DNA of 64,000 nucleotides, taken from contig DATCZA010000011.1 of the NCBI GenBank assembly GCA_036526135.1, positions 1-64,000 on the forward strand, written 5' to 3'. Both the position numbers and the translations under genes were made by a program. The DNA is from UBA2965 sp036526135. GTDB taxonomy: Bacteria; Pseudomonadota; Gammaproteobacteria; Pseudomonadales; Azotimanducaceae. Under the pieces are notes generated by a model. It searched no databases, had not been told where the DNA came from, and was given only the letters and a program-made list of their open reading frames with translations. Each line of letters begins with the position of its first letter. Within the stretch, counting starts at the first letter, position 1. This document shows, in pieces, positions 9,121 to 16,888 of this stretch.

Positions 9121-10098
9121 ATGAAATTCGGAGTTCTGCAGTTCTTCAGCTGGCCCGGCCGCCGCGGCGAGCTGCGCCAGGTCTACGAGCGAGGCCTTGA
9201 GCGCGTGCGCATCATGGACGCCAACGGCTACGACGCCGTGTGGATCGCCGAGCACCACTTCAGCACCTACAGCGTCTGCCCGTCCATTCACATGATGGGC
9301 GCCCACTTCGCGGCCAACACCAAACGCCTGCGCATCGGCACCGGCGTTTCCCTGGCCGCCTTCTACAACCCGCTGCGGCTGGCCGAGGAGGTGGCGCTGC
9401 TGGACGTGCTCTCCGGCGGCCGGGTCAACTGGGGAGCAGGCAGCGGCTTCGATCCCACGGAGTTTCGCGCCTTCGGAATCGAGCGGGGCGACCGCTACCC
9501 CCAGTTCCGGGAGAACGTCGAGATCGTTCTCAAGGCCTGGCGCTCGGACAGGCTCACCTACCACGGCCGCTTCCACTGCTACGAGGACATCGAGGTGCTG
9601 CCCAAGCCGCTCCAGGACCCGATCCCGGTCTGGATGGCGGCTTCTTCCGTCGACAGCGTTCGCTGGGCCGCGCAGGAGGGATTTTCCATTCTCATGGATC
9701 CGCACTCGTCCATGCCCGACATCGCCGCCAAGCAGCAGATCTACCACGAGACGCTGATCGCCCACGGCCACGATCCGGAGGGCCGCGACCTGCCGGTGGC
9801 GCGGCTGCTCGCCATCGCGCCGACGGACGCCCAGGCCCGCGAGGTGGCCGAGGCAGGCGCTCAGTGGACCACGGGCAGCTACGCCAAGCAGCCGCTGGCC
9901 CTGAAGAAAAAGGACAACGAGCAGGACCCGGTGCAGCGCTACATCGACGAGATCATCCTCTGGGGCAGCCCCGAGCGGGTGGCCGATCGGCTGCTGGAGC
10001 AGCAAGAGGACGGGCACCTGAACTATCTGCTCTGCGCGCCGCTGAGCAACCAGTCGTTCCGGCTCTTCACCGACGAGGTCCTGCCCCGCATCGCCTGA
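9121..10098 (+). CDS. LLM-class flavin-dependent oxidoreductase (luciferase-like)
   Basis: The 325-residue protein is a luciferase-like monooxygenase, a TIM-barrel enzyme using FMN or F420. The N-terminus MKFGVLQFFSW, the AVWIAEHHFSTYS strand-loop, LRIGTGVSLAAFYNPLRLAEEVALLDVLSGGRVNWGAGSGF and GSPERVADRL near the end are typical family landmarks. The histidine pair in AEHHF is the usual active-site position. It probably oxidises a small organic substrate with reduced flavin supplied by another protein. It ends 39 bp before the convergent EthD-like gene. Confidence 0.9.
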   Translation: MKFGVLQFFSWPGRRGELRQVYERGLERVRIMDANGYDAVWIAEHHFSTYSVCPSIHMMGAHFAANTKRLRIGTGVSLAAFYNPLRLAEEVALLDVLSGGRVNWGAGSGFDPTEFRAFGIERGDRYPQFRENVEIVLKAWRSDRLTYHGRFHCYEDIEVLPKPLQDPIPVWMAASSVDSVRWAAQEGFSILMDPHSSMPDIAAKQQIYHETLIAHGHDPEGRDLPVARLLAIAPTDAQAREVAEAGAQWTTGSYAKQPLALKKKDNEQDPVQRYIDEIILWGSPERVADRLLEQQEDGHLNYLLCAPLSNQSFRLFTDEVLPRIA

Positions 10099-10137
10099 TC
10101 GGCAGGCGCGCGCTCGGCAAGCGCACGGAGCGACGAA

Positions 10138-10989
10138 TCAGCGATGGTAGAAGGGCGGCGGCGGTGCCCGATTCGGCAGCACGGCCACGGTTTCGTCCAC
10201 TTCCCGGAAAAAGCTGCGGCTCATCAGCGTCTTTTCGAGCGCGGCCATGTTCTCCGCCGCGCTGCCCGTTGCGCGGCCGGCAACGAAGTCGGCCGGGCTC
10301 TCCAGCCAGTACTCGATCATGGCGTCCCAGTAAGAAAAGAAACGCTCGCGGATGGCCGTGCCCTCCGGGGTGAACCCTTCGGCATCGGGCGCGAAGAAAT
10401 GGGTCATCACGTCGACGCCCGTCCGGAAGTTCACGACGAGCCCGCAGAGGCCGCCCATGGTCGCCGCCGCCCGCGCGTAGCGCCCCGAAAGGTAGGCGCG
10501 AAACAGCTCGGGCTCCAGCCCGTCGGGGCGCTTTACGAACTGCACGAGCTTGAACAGCTTGCGCTCGGGCCTGACCACCGGGACCACCACGTTCTCGGCC
10601 AGGTGAAACTGAAACGGCGAGCCGCCGTAGAGATACTCGAAGTCCCCGCCGACGCCGGCCACACCCGGGTCCATCTGCAGGCCGTCCGGGCCGGCCATGT
10701 CCCGGGCGGGAGAACGGGCGGCCAGGTAGTCGTCGAGGGAGTCGAACAGCAGCTGGCCCCAGCCGTCCCACAGATCGTCGAAGCCGGGCGGCTCGTCCAG
10801 GGTGATGCTTTGCACCAGGTCGGTGCCGAGCGTCTCCTCGATGGTGGCGTTGGCGCGCACGTTCAGGAGGTAGCCGCGGATGTTGTTGAGCCGGCGGCCG
10901 AAGGAGTTGTGGTAACCGACGTGTCCCGCACGGTACTCGTCGTGGGTGAGGTTGGGGTGGCGCCGGACAAATCCAAAAACCTTGAGCAT
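10138..10989 (-). CDS. EthD-like (dimeric alpha/beta-barrel) protein, copy 2
   Basis: The 283-residue protein starts MLKVFGFVRRHPNLTHDEYRAGHVGYHN, an EthD/ferredoxin-like alpha+beta barrel opening. A second similar half starts near ERKLFKLVQFVKRPDGLEPELFRAYLSGRYAR at about residue 140, so the chain looks like two barrel domains in one. EthD-like proteins accompany monooxygenase systems and some act as decarboxylases or polyketide cyclases, but the role here is unknown. It is clearly a paralogue of the gene upstream (NLTHDEYRAGHVGYH is identical in both). Only 10 bp separate the two genes, so they form an operon. The ATG at 10989 is supported by the shared N-terminus. Confidence 0.8.
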   Translation of the reverse strand: MLKVFGFVRRHPNLTHDEYRAGHVGYHNSFGRRLNNIRGYLLNVRANATIEETLGTDLVQSITLDEPPGFDDLWDGWGQLLFDSLDDYLAARSPARDMAGPDGLQMDPGVAGVGGDFEYLYGGSPFQFHLAENVVVPVVRPERKLFKLVQFVKRPDGLEPELFRAYLSGRYARAAATMGGLCGLVVNFRTGVDVMTHFFAPDAEGFTPEGTAIRERFFSYWDAMIEYWLESPADFVAGRATGSAAENMAALEKTLMSRSFFREVDETVAVLPNRAPPPPFYHR

Positions 10990-10999
10990 TCGATCCCCC

Positions 11000-11872
11000 T
11001 CAGCGGAAATAAAAATCGGGGGCGGGCCCGCGATTCGGTATGACGATGAGGTTCTCGTCCACCTCCACGTGCCACATTGAAGAGAAAAGCTCACGCTCGA
11101 GCTCGAGCAGACGGTCTCGCACCCGATCGTCGCGGCGGGCGGCGGCAAAGGCTTCAACGGAGTCGAAGTGCAGCTCGTTCGCGCCGCGCCACAGGGAACA
11201 GAAACGGCCGTGCAGTGCCCTGCCCTCCTCGCCGAACACCCAGCTGTCCGGAGCGAAGAAGCCGCGCATCGCAGCCTCGGGGTCCGCATCGCGCAGGTTC
11301 GCCACGTAGCCCCACAAGCCCGGCATGCTGCCGGCCAGGGGCGCATACTCGCCGAGAAGCCTGTCGGCAAACTCGGCATCGGTGAGCCCTTCGCGTTTCT
11401 GAAAGAACTGGATCAGCTTGGTGAGCCGGAACTCCGGCCGCCGCACAGCAACCACGACGTGCTCCTCCATGTGCACGTGATGGGCCTGGAACTGCGTGGG
11501 CTCGCCCGGCACGGGCATGAACAGATGCGGGCTGTCGCCCAGGCTCCAGTCCGGGTCCACGACCAGCCCATCGGCCGTGGCTCGGTTGGGCTCCACGGTG
11601 CGGGCGTTCACCCACGCTTCCCGGTCGTCGAAGTAGACCTGGGGGAACCCGTCCCAGTAATCGAGAAAACCGTCCGGCTGGTTGAAGGCGATCTCCCCGG
11701 CCAGATCACCGATCTTCTCCGCCAGGGGCTGGTTGTCCCACACGTTCACCAGGTAGCCGCGGATGTTCTTCAGCCGCCGCGACTGACCGCAGTGATAGCC
11801 CACGTGCCCGGCGCGGTACTCGTCGTGAGTCAGGTTGGGATTGCGTTTCAAGAACGCGAAGACTTTGTACAT
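11000..11872 (-). CDS. EthD-like (dimeric alpha/beta-barrel) protein, copy 1
   Basis: The 290-residue protein is the first gene of a tandem EthD-like pair. It begins MYKVFAFLKRNPNLTHDEYRAGHVGYHCGQSRRLKNIRGYLVNVW and has a second barrel-like half from PEFRLTKLIQFFQKREGLTDAEFADRLL at about residue 150. Both proteins end in a matching tail (NLIVIPNRGPAPDFYFR here, TVAVLPNRAPPPPFYHR in the other). Divergence between the copies is substantial, so the duplication is old. The pair is divergent from the carotenoid-oxygenase-like gene at 12062 and could work with it. I see no catalytic signature that would assign a reaction. Confidence 0.82.
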   Translation of the reverse strand: MYKVFAFLKRNPNLTHDEYRAGHVGYHCGQSRRLKNIRGYLVNVWDNQPLAEKIGDLAGEIAFNQPDGFLDYWDGFPQVYFDDREAWVNARTVEPNRATADGLVVDPDWSLGDSPHLFMPVPGEPTQFQAHHVHMEEHVVVAVRRPEFRLTKLIQFFQKREGLTDAEFADRLLGEYAPLAGSMPGLWGYVANLRDADPEAAMRGFFAPDSWVFGEEGRALHGRFCSLWRGANELHFDSVEAFAAARRDDRVRDRLLELERELFSSMWHVEVDENLIVIPNRGPAPDFYFR

Positions 11873-12061
11873 GGATCCGGCAGCTCCCCGGCAACCGCTC
11901 GCTCAACCCGGAGCATACACGAAGCTCAGCCGGCTTCATTGCCAACGGGGCAGGAGAAGCGCCGGCACCGTGTCCCGCGGGCCGGCGGGACGCGCTATGA
12001 TTCGGCCTGACGCCGCACCGGTCTTCCAACGTCCGCGGCCCCACCATCGCAGGAACACCCC

Positions 12062-13459
12062 ATGGCAGAAACGACCCGGCCCGCAACGGAACCCACAGCC
12101 GAAAGCGACTATCGATTTCTCAGCGGGAACTTCGCCCCGGTGGCCGAGGAGGTCACCGCGTTCGATCTCCCTGTGGAGGGGGAGCTGCCGGCCGAGCTCA
12201 ACGGCCGCTACCTGCGCAACGGCCCGAACCCCTTCGATGACCCCGATCCGGGCAGCTATCACTGGTTCACCGGCGCGGGCATGGTGCACGGCATTCGCCT
12301 TGAGGACGGCCGCGCGGAGTGGTACCGCAACCGCTATGTGGGCTCTGAGCAGCTTGCCGCGTCTCGCGGCGAGCCCGACATCCCCGGAGCGAACTGGAAC
12401 GACAACCCCTCCGGGCCCAACACCAACGTCGGCGGCTTCGCGGGTACCACCTGGGCGCTGGTCGAGGCCGGCGGCTGCCCGGTGGAGCTCACCTACGAGC
12501 TGGAAACCGTGGCGCGCAACGACTTCTTCGGTACCCTGCCCGGCGCGTTCACGGCCCACCCGAAGGTAGACCCCCAGACCGGCGAGCTGCACGGCATGGC
12601 CTACGCCTGGCCCCAGTGGATGGACCACGTGCAGTACGTCGCCGTGGCGCCCGACGGGCGGGTCCGCCGCACGGTGGACGTTAAGCTGCCCGGCATGACG
12701 ATGATGCACGACTTCTCGCTCACCCAGCGTTACGTCGTCATCTACGACCAGCCCGTGACCGTGGACTTCGCCATGGTGGGCAACACGAGCTTCCCCATGC
12801 GCTGGAATCCGGACTACGGTAACCGCCTGGGCCTGCTGCCGAGAGAAGGCGACGCCGACGAGATCATCTGGATCGACGCGCCGCTCGGCTACTGCTTCCA
12901 CCCGATGAACGCCTACGATGACCCCGACGGCTCGGTGATCGTCGACCTCTGCGTCTACGAGCGTATGTTCGACGCGTACCCTCGCGACCCCTTCGGCGAC
13001 AGCATGGCCTCTCTTCAGCGCTGGCGCGTGAATCCCGCCAACCGGACGATCAGCGTCGACGTGATAGACGCCTCAGCCAACGAGTTTCCGCGCCACCGCG
13101 GCAGCCTTTCGACCCTGCCCTATCGCTACGGCTACTGCGCATCGCCGTCTTCCGACATGTCCGCCGGCTGGCCGACGCTCAAGCACGATCTGCAAACGGG
13201 CGAGCGCAGCGTCTTCGATCACGGGCCCGGCCGGGCGGCCGGCGAGCCCGTGTTCGTCGCCCGGGAGGGCTCGGCGGCAGAGGACGACGGCTACCTGATC
13301 ACCTACGTCCACGATCTCGCACAAAGCTCGGCGGAGTTCGTGGTGATGGACGCCCAGGACTTCGATCGCGGCTATCTGGCCCGGGTGGCGCTGCCGCAGC
13401 GGGTGCCCTTCGGCTTTCACGGCAACTGGGTGAGCGATCGCGCCGTATCGCCCGGTTGA
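12062..13459 (+). CDS. Carotenoid oxygenase family protein (lignostilbene/carotenoid cleavage type)
   Basis: The 465-residue protein is a seven-bladed beta-propeller dioxygenase of the RPE65/carotenoid-cleavage/lignostilbene-dioxygenase family. These enzymes split a carbon-carbon double bond using a single Fe(II). The four iron-binding histidines are all visible: H166 (TAHPK), H216 (MMHDFS), H280 (YCFHPMNA) and H453 (GFHGNW). The N-terminal motif GRYLRNGPNPF and the tail PFGFHGNWV are characteristic. No signal peptide is present. The substrate could be an apocarotenoid, stilbene or other hydrophobic conjugated molecule. The ATG at 12062 follows GCAGGAACACCCC. Confidence 0.93.
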   Translation: MAETTRPATEPTAESDYRFLSGNFAPVAEEVTAFDLPVEGELPAELNGRYLRNGPNPFDDPDPGSYHWFTGAGMVHGIRLEDGRAEWYRNRYVGSEQLAASRGEPDIPGANWNDNPSGPNTNVGGFAGTTWALVEAGGCPVELTYELETVARNDFFGTLPGAFTAHPKVDPQTGELHGMAYAWPQWMDHVQYVAVAPDGRVRRTVDVKLPGMTMMHDFSLTQRYVVIYDQPVTVDFAMVGNTSFPMRWNPDYGNRLGLLPREGDADEIIWIDAPLGYCFHPMNAYDDPDGSVIVDLCVYERMFDAYPRDPFGDSMASLQRWRVNPANRTISVDVIDASANEFPRHRGSLSTLPYRYGYCASPSSDMSAGWPTLKHDLQTGERSVFDHGPGRAAGEPVFVAREGSAAEDDGYLITYVHDLAQSSAEFVVMDAQDFDRGYLARVALPQRVPFGFHGNWVSDRAVSPG

Positions 13460-13487
13460 CGGCAGCTCCTGGGGATTTCGAGCCCGG

Positions 13488-13955
13488 TCAGGGATCGGCA
13501 GCTTTGACGGCGTCGCGAGATCTCAGCAATCGCGTCAGCAGCGACTGCAATCGCTGAATGTCGATGGGCTTCGGGAGCATGTCCGTGAACGGATTCATCT
13601 CTGCAGAACCCATCTTGTGGCGAAGGACGTCGCCCTGCAGATCGCCAGCACCAGACGGAAAACACTGCCGGTCTCCCCCGGCGCGTATTCGACCCTGCCT
13701 CCCAGCAGCGAAGCCAGCCGCTGGCTGATGAAAAGCCCCGGACCGGGGCCACCGTAGCGTCTGGTCATCGTGGCGTCAGCCCGCGCAAACTGCTCAAAGA
13801 GGCCGTCTCTGAATGCCTCTGGGACGCCTATCCCCGTATCGATCACGGTGATCGCTTTCTATCCTCGACAGATCCAGCACGTCCTGAATGAGATTCCCGA
13901 GATGGCGGGCCCCGAGCACGATGGCGGTGAGGCTCTCGCGTTTCGGGTCGTCCTC
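13488..13955 (-). pseudogene. Remnant of a hybrid sensor histidine kinase
   Basis: Three pieces of a hybrid sensor kinase lie in correct order but in shifted frames. A dimerisation-helix end reads RESLTAIVLGARHLGNLIQDVLDLSRIES (about 13865-13950). An ATPase segment with N/G boxes reads VIDTGIGVPEAFRDGLFEQF...GGPGPGLFISQRLASLLGG (about 13670-13850). A receiver-domain tail reads MNPFTDMLPKPIDIQRLQSLLTRLL (about 13505-13600), ending at a stop at 13488-13490. The parts that should lie between them, roughly 100 residues and about 80 or more residues, are missing. All N-terminal sensing sequence and the phospho-accepting histidine are also gone. This is a gene decayed by several internal deletions; it cannot make a functional kinase. 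Confidence 0.8.
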
Positions 13956-14058
13956 AGCGCAACATGCGCCTCGATCCACCCGGCCGCCATGGCCATCAGG
14001 TCGAGCGAGCCGCTATGCTCGCGGCGTCGACGCAAGACCCGCAGGCGCCTGAGCCCAC

Positions 14059-15261
14059 ATGCCGACCGTCACCGACATTTCCACCCGCGACGCCCGCCGC
14101 CTGTTCCTGCACCGGCAGGGACTGCTGCGGCGCGAGCCGTTCGGCCGCGGGGGTCAGGCCGTGGCCCGCGCCGTCGAGCGCCTGGGCTGGGTGCAGATCG
14201 ACACCATCTCGGTGGTGGAGCGTGCCCATCACCACGTGCTGCGCAGCCGCGTGGCCGGGTATCAACCCAGGTGGCTCGACGACCTGCAGCACAGAGAACG
14301 GGCGGTGTTCGAGTACTGGTCCCACGCGGCCGCCTATCTGCCCATGCGCGCCTACCGCTTCTACCTGCCCATGATGCGCTGGTCGCGGCGCGGGGACGCC
14401 GCGGATCCGAAGATGGCCCGGGAAGTGCTGCGACGCGTGCGCGACGAGGGTCCCCTGCAGTCCCGGGACTTCGAGGCGGCCGGTCATCGCAGCGACGGCT
14501 GGTGGGACTGGAAGCCGGCGAAGCGCACTCTCGAGCAGCTCTTTCACCGGGGCGAGCTGATGGTGACCCGGCGCGAGGGGTTTCAGAAGGTCTACGATCT
14601 GCCCGAGCGGGTGCTGCCCGAGAGCGTGGACACGTCGTTTCCCGATGCTTCCGAGTGGGGCCGCTTCGTGGTGGGCATGATGATCGATGCCCTGGGCATC
14701 GCCAGCGACAAGGAGATCGCCTATCAGCGCATTGCCGCGCCCAGGCTCTACTCGCGCCCGATCCTGCCGTTAGTGCAGCAGGCGGCCGCCGACATGGTGG
14801 AGGCGGGGGAGCTGGAGCAGGTCACGGTCGAGGGCGGCGGCTCGTACCTGACGCGTCACCTGGACTGGCTGCCGGTGCGGCTGGGCCGCAAACGCGTGAC
14901 GATCCTCTCGCCGTTCGACAACGCCGTGATCATGCGGGAGCGTGCCCGGGAACTGTTCGGCTTCGACTACGCCATCGAGTGCTACCTGCCCGCGGGCAAG
15001 CGGCGCTATGGCTATTTCAGCCTGCCGATCCTGTTTGGCGACGAGCTCGTCGGGCGGATGGACAGCAAGGCGGATCGGCGCACGGGCACCCTGACGGTGA
15101 ACCTGCTCCATCTCGAACCCGGCGCGGATCCCGCTGCGATCCGAGACCCCTTGATGCAGGCACTGAACGGGTTTGCCCGGGACAACGGCTGCACCCGGGT
15201 CATCATGGGCGCAACCGAACCCGCATCGCTGAAAGCCGAGCTTGCTCGCGTCCTCGGCTGA
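14059..15261 (+). CDS. YcaQ-like winged-helix DNA glycosylase (HTH_42 family)
   Basis: The 400-residue protein belongs to the YcaQ/AlkX family of winged-helix DNA glycosylases, which remove bulky adducts and unhook interstrand crosslinks. The family's catalytic QxD motif is visible as Q46-I47-D48 within LGWVQIDTISVVERAHHHVL. The conserved AVFEYWSHAAAYLPM stretch follows, as does LSPFDNAVIMRERARELFGFDY further on. The length fits the family's usual 360-410. It stands alone, starting about 100 bp after the kinase remnant on the opposite strand. In antibiotic producers some members are self-resistance enzymes, but nothing nearby suggests that here, so general DNA repair is more likely. Confidence 0.88.
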   Translation: MPTVTDISTRDARRLFLHRQGLLRREPFGRGGQAVARAVERLGWVQIDTISVVERAHHHVLRSRVAGYQPRWLDDLQHRERAVFEYWSHAAAYLPMRAYRFYLPMMRWSRRGDAADPKMAREVLRRVRDEGPLQSRDFEAAGHRSDGWWDWKPAKRTLEQLFHRGELMVTRREGFQKVYDLPERVLPESVDTSFPDASEWGRFVVGMMIDALGIASDKEIAYQRIAAPRLYSRPILPLVQQAAADMVEAGELEQVTVEGGGSYLTRHLDWLPVRLGRKRVTILSPFDNAVIMRERARELFGFDYAIECYLPAGKRRYGYFSLPILFGDELVGRMDSKADRRTGTLTVNLLHLEPGADPAAIRDPLMQALNGFARDNGCTRVIMGATEPASLKAELARVLG

Positions 15262-15292
15262 CCGGGGCGAAGGCCCAATCGGCTACAAGGTC

Positions 15293-16792
15293 TCAGGCCC
15301 AGCGCAGCTTCTCGTGGGCGCCGATCATGCGCTCCTGAATCTCGACCCCCTGGGGACAGCTGCCGAGGCAGGGTGCTGAGCAGTCGATGCAGACGTCCGC
15401 CTGCCGGTCCAGCTTGGCGTAAAGCTGCATGGCCTGCTTTTCGTCCCCGTAATCCTCGAAGTACATGCGATGACGCAGGATGTCGTTGATGGCGAGCCCA
15501 CTCGGACACGCCCCGAGGCAATCGCCGCAATGCTGGAAGCAGTGGGTGCCCGCAATGAGCTGGTCGTATTTGCCGAGCACCGCGATGTCGCTCCGCTCGA
15601 GGGACTTGCCCGAGGCGAACAGGTACTCGTCCGGATGCTGGTTGTCGTAAAACGAAACCACCAGGTTGGAAACGGACGGGTTGGCCAGCACCCACTTGAA
15701 GGCCGCCTGGGCGTAGGAGTCCGCTTCGGGCCTGAATTCCGCAAGGCCGCGGTGCTTGGCGCCCTTGAGCGTCTTCATGGCGACGATGCCCATGCCCGCC
15801 GCGGCCGCGCGATCGATGATGTCCATCTGCTTCGGCCAGGCGCCGTGGTGGTAGGCCAGCATCATCACCTTGAAACGGCCGCTGTCGATGGCGGTGTCGG
15901 CGACCTCCTCTAAGTTGGGCGTGTGGGTAGACACTCCCAGATGGCGCACCTTGCCGGCATCCTTGAGGCGATCGAAAGCCTCGTGGACGTTCTCGTCCAT
16001 GAGCCTTTCGGTGCTGTCGCAGGAATGGATGTGGGCGACGTCGATGTAGTCCGTGCCCATCCGGCTGAGCGTCCCGTCGATGGCGGTCATGTAAGCTGCG
16101 ACGCTCGAGCCCTGCCGGAGATGGCCGTCGCGAGTGCAGAACTTGGAGGCGATGACCAGCTGGTCCCGGGGCCGCCCGACAATGGCCTCGGCGATGATGC
16201 CCTCGCTCTCCGGGGCGTAGTCGGGTGAGGCGTCGATGTAGTTGACCCCGCGGTCCAGAAGGCTCTTCAGGTACCCGACCGGATCCGAGTTGTGGTGAAT
16301 GCGCGTGGAGCCGGTGGCAATGTCGGAGACCATCAATCCGGTGTCTCCCAAAGGCCGGTAGCTGCGCACCCTGGCGCCCAGCCAGTCGTCCTTCGGGTTC
16401 GGATCCGTGACGGTCACGGGCTGGCGCAGGGCAGGAAGCGTCACCGTCGCCCAGGGTGCCACCCTGCCGATGGTCGCCCCCGCGGCCCCGAGCATGCCGC
16501 CGGTCACCGCCGCGGTACCCGTGAGAAAACGACGTCGCCCGCTGGCGAGTGGCCTTTCTTCCAGCGCGGCCCCCGCTTCGGGCTTCGCTTTCAGCCCGCG
16601 CGCCCACACCACGCTGGCCCAGAGACTCACGGCCAAGAGGACCACGAATAGCGCCGTGGGCCAAGCGGGTACCCCACCGATACCTTCAACCGTCTCGGCG
16701 AGAAAGCCGCCGAGACCGAAGTAGCCGAGAATCATGGTCAAGGCCCAAAGGGCCAGAACGGTCCATCCTTTGCGAACGAGATCGGTCATCAT
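15293..16792 (-). CDS. Membrane-anchored aldo/keto reductase with two C-terminal [4Fe-4S] motifs
   Basis: The 499-residue protein has two N-terminal membrane segments (about residues 9-30 and 44-64). A twin-arginine-like motif SGRRRFLTG at 84-92 is followed by a further hydrophobic stretch. An aldo/keto reductase barrel (about 130-405) comes next, with the tetrad in NYIDASPDYAPESE, IASKF and VAHIHSCD. Two cysteine clusters near the end (CFQHCGDCLGACPSG and CIDCSAPCLGSCPQG) look like binding sites for two [4Fe-4S] clusters. The Tat-like motif suggests the catalytic part is folded with its clusters and moved to the periplasmic face, which is inference. Its substrate and electron partner are unknown. 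It ends 31 bp from the convergent YcaQ-like gene. Confidence 0.88.
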   Translation of the reverse strand: MMTDLVRKGWTVLALWALTMILGYFGLGGFLAETVEGIGGVPAWPTALFVVLLAVSLWASVVWARGLKAKPEAGAALEERPLASGRRRFLTGTAAVTGGMLGAAGATIGRVAPWATVTLPALRQPVTVTDPNPKDDWLGARVRSYRPLGDTGLMVSDIATGSTRIHHNSDPVGYLKSLLDRGVNYIDASPDYAPESEGIIAEAIVGRPRDQLVIASKFCTRDGHLRQGSSVAAYMTAIDGTLSRMGTDYIDVAHIHSCDSTERLMDENVHEAFDRLKDAGKVRHLGVSTHTPNLEEVADTAIDSGRFKVMMLAYHHGAWPKQMDIIDRAAAAGMGIVAMKTLKGAKHRGLAEFRPEADSYAQAAFKWVLANPSVSNLVVSFYDNQHPDEYLFASGKSLERSDIAVLGKYDQLIAGTHCFQHCGDCLGACPSGLAINDILRHRMYFEDYGDEKQAMQLYAKLDRQADVCIDCSAPCLGSCPQGVEIQERMIGAHEKLRWA

Positions 16793-16888
16793 CCCCTCTC
16801 CAGGCCGGCTATCCCTGAACTATATCGACAGCCGCGGGGGGATCAAACCGCGTCCGTTGCAGTACTCGCCGATCCCCAGGGGTTTCCA

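Noticed and set aside
11972..11991. A 7-bp hairpin (GTCCCGC/GCGGGAC) upstream of the carotenoid oxygenase gene
   Set aside because: Short GC-rich hairpins are expected by chance in this base composition, and its position gives no clear role.
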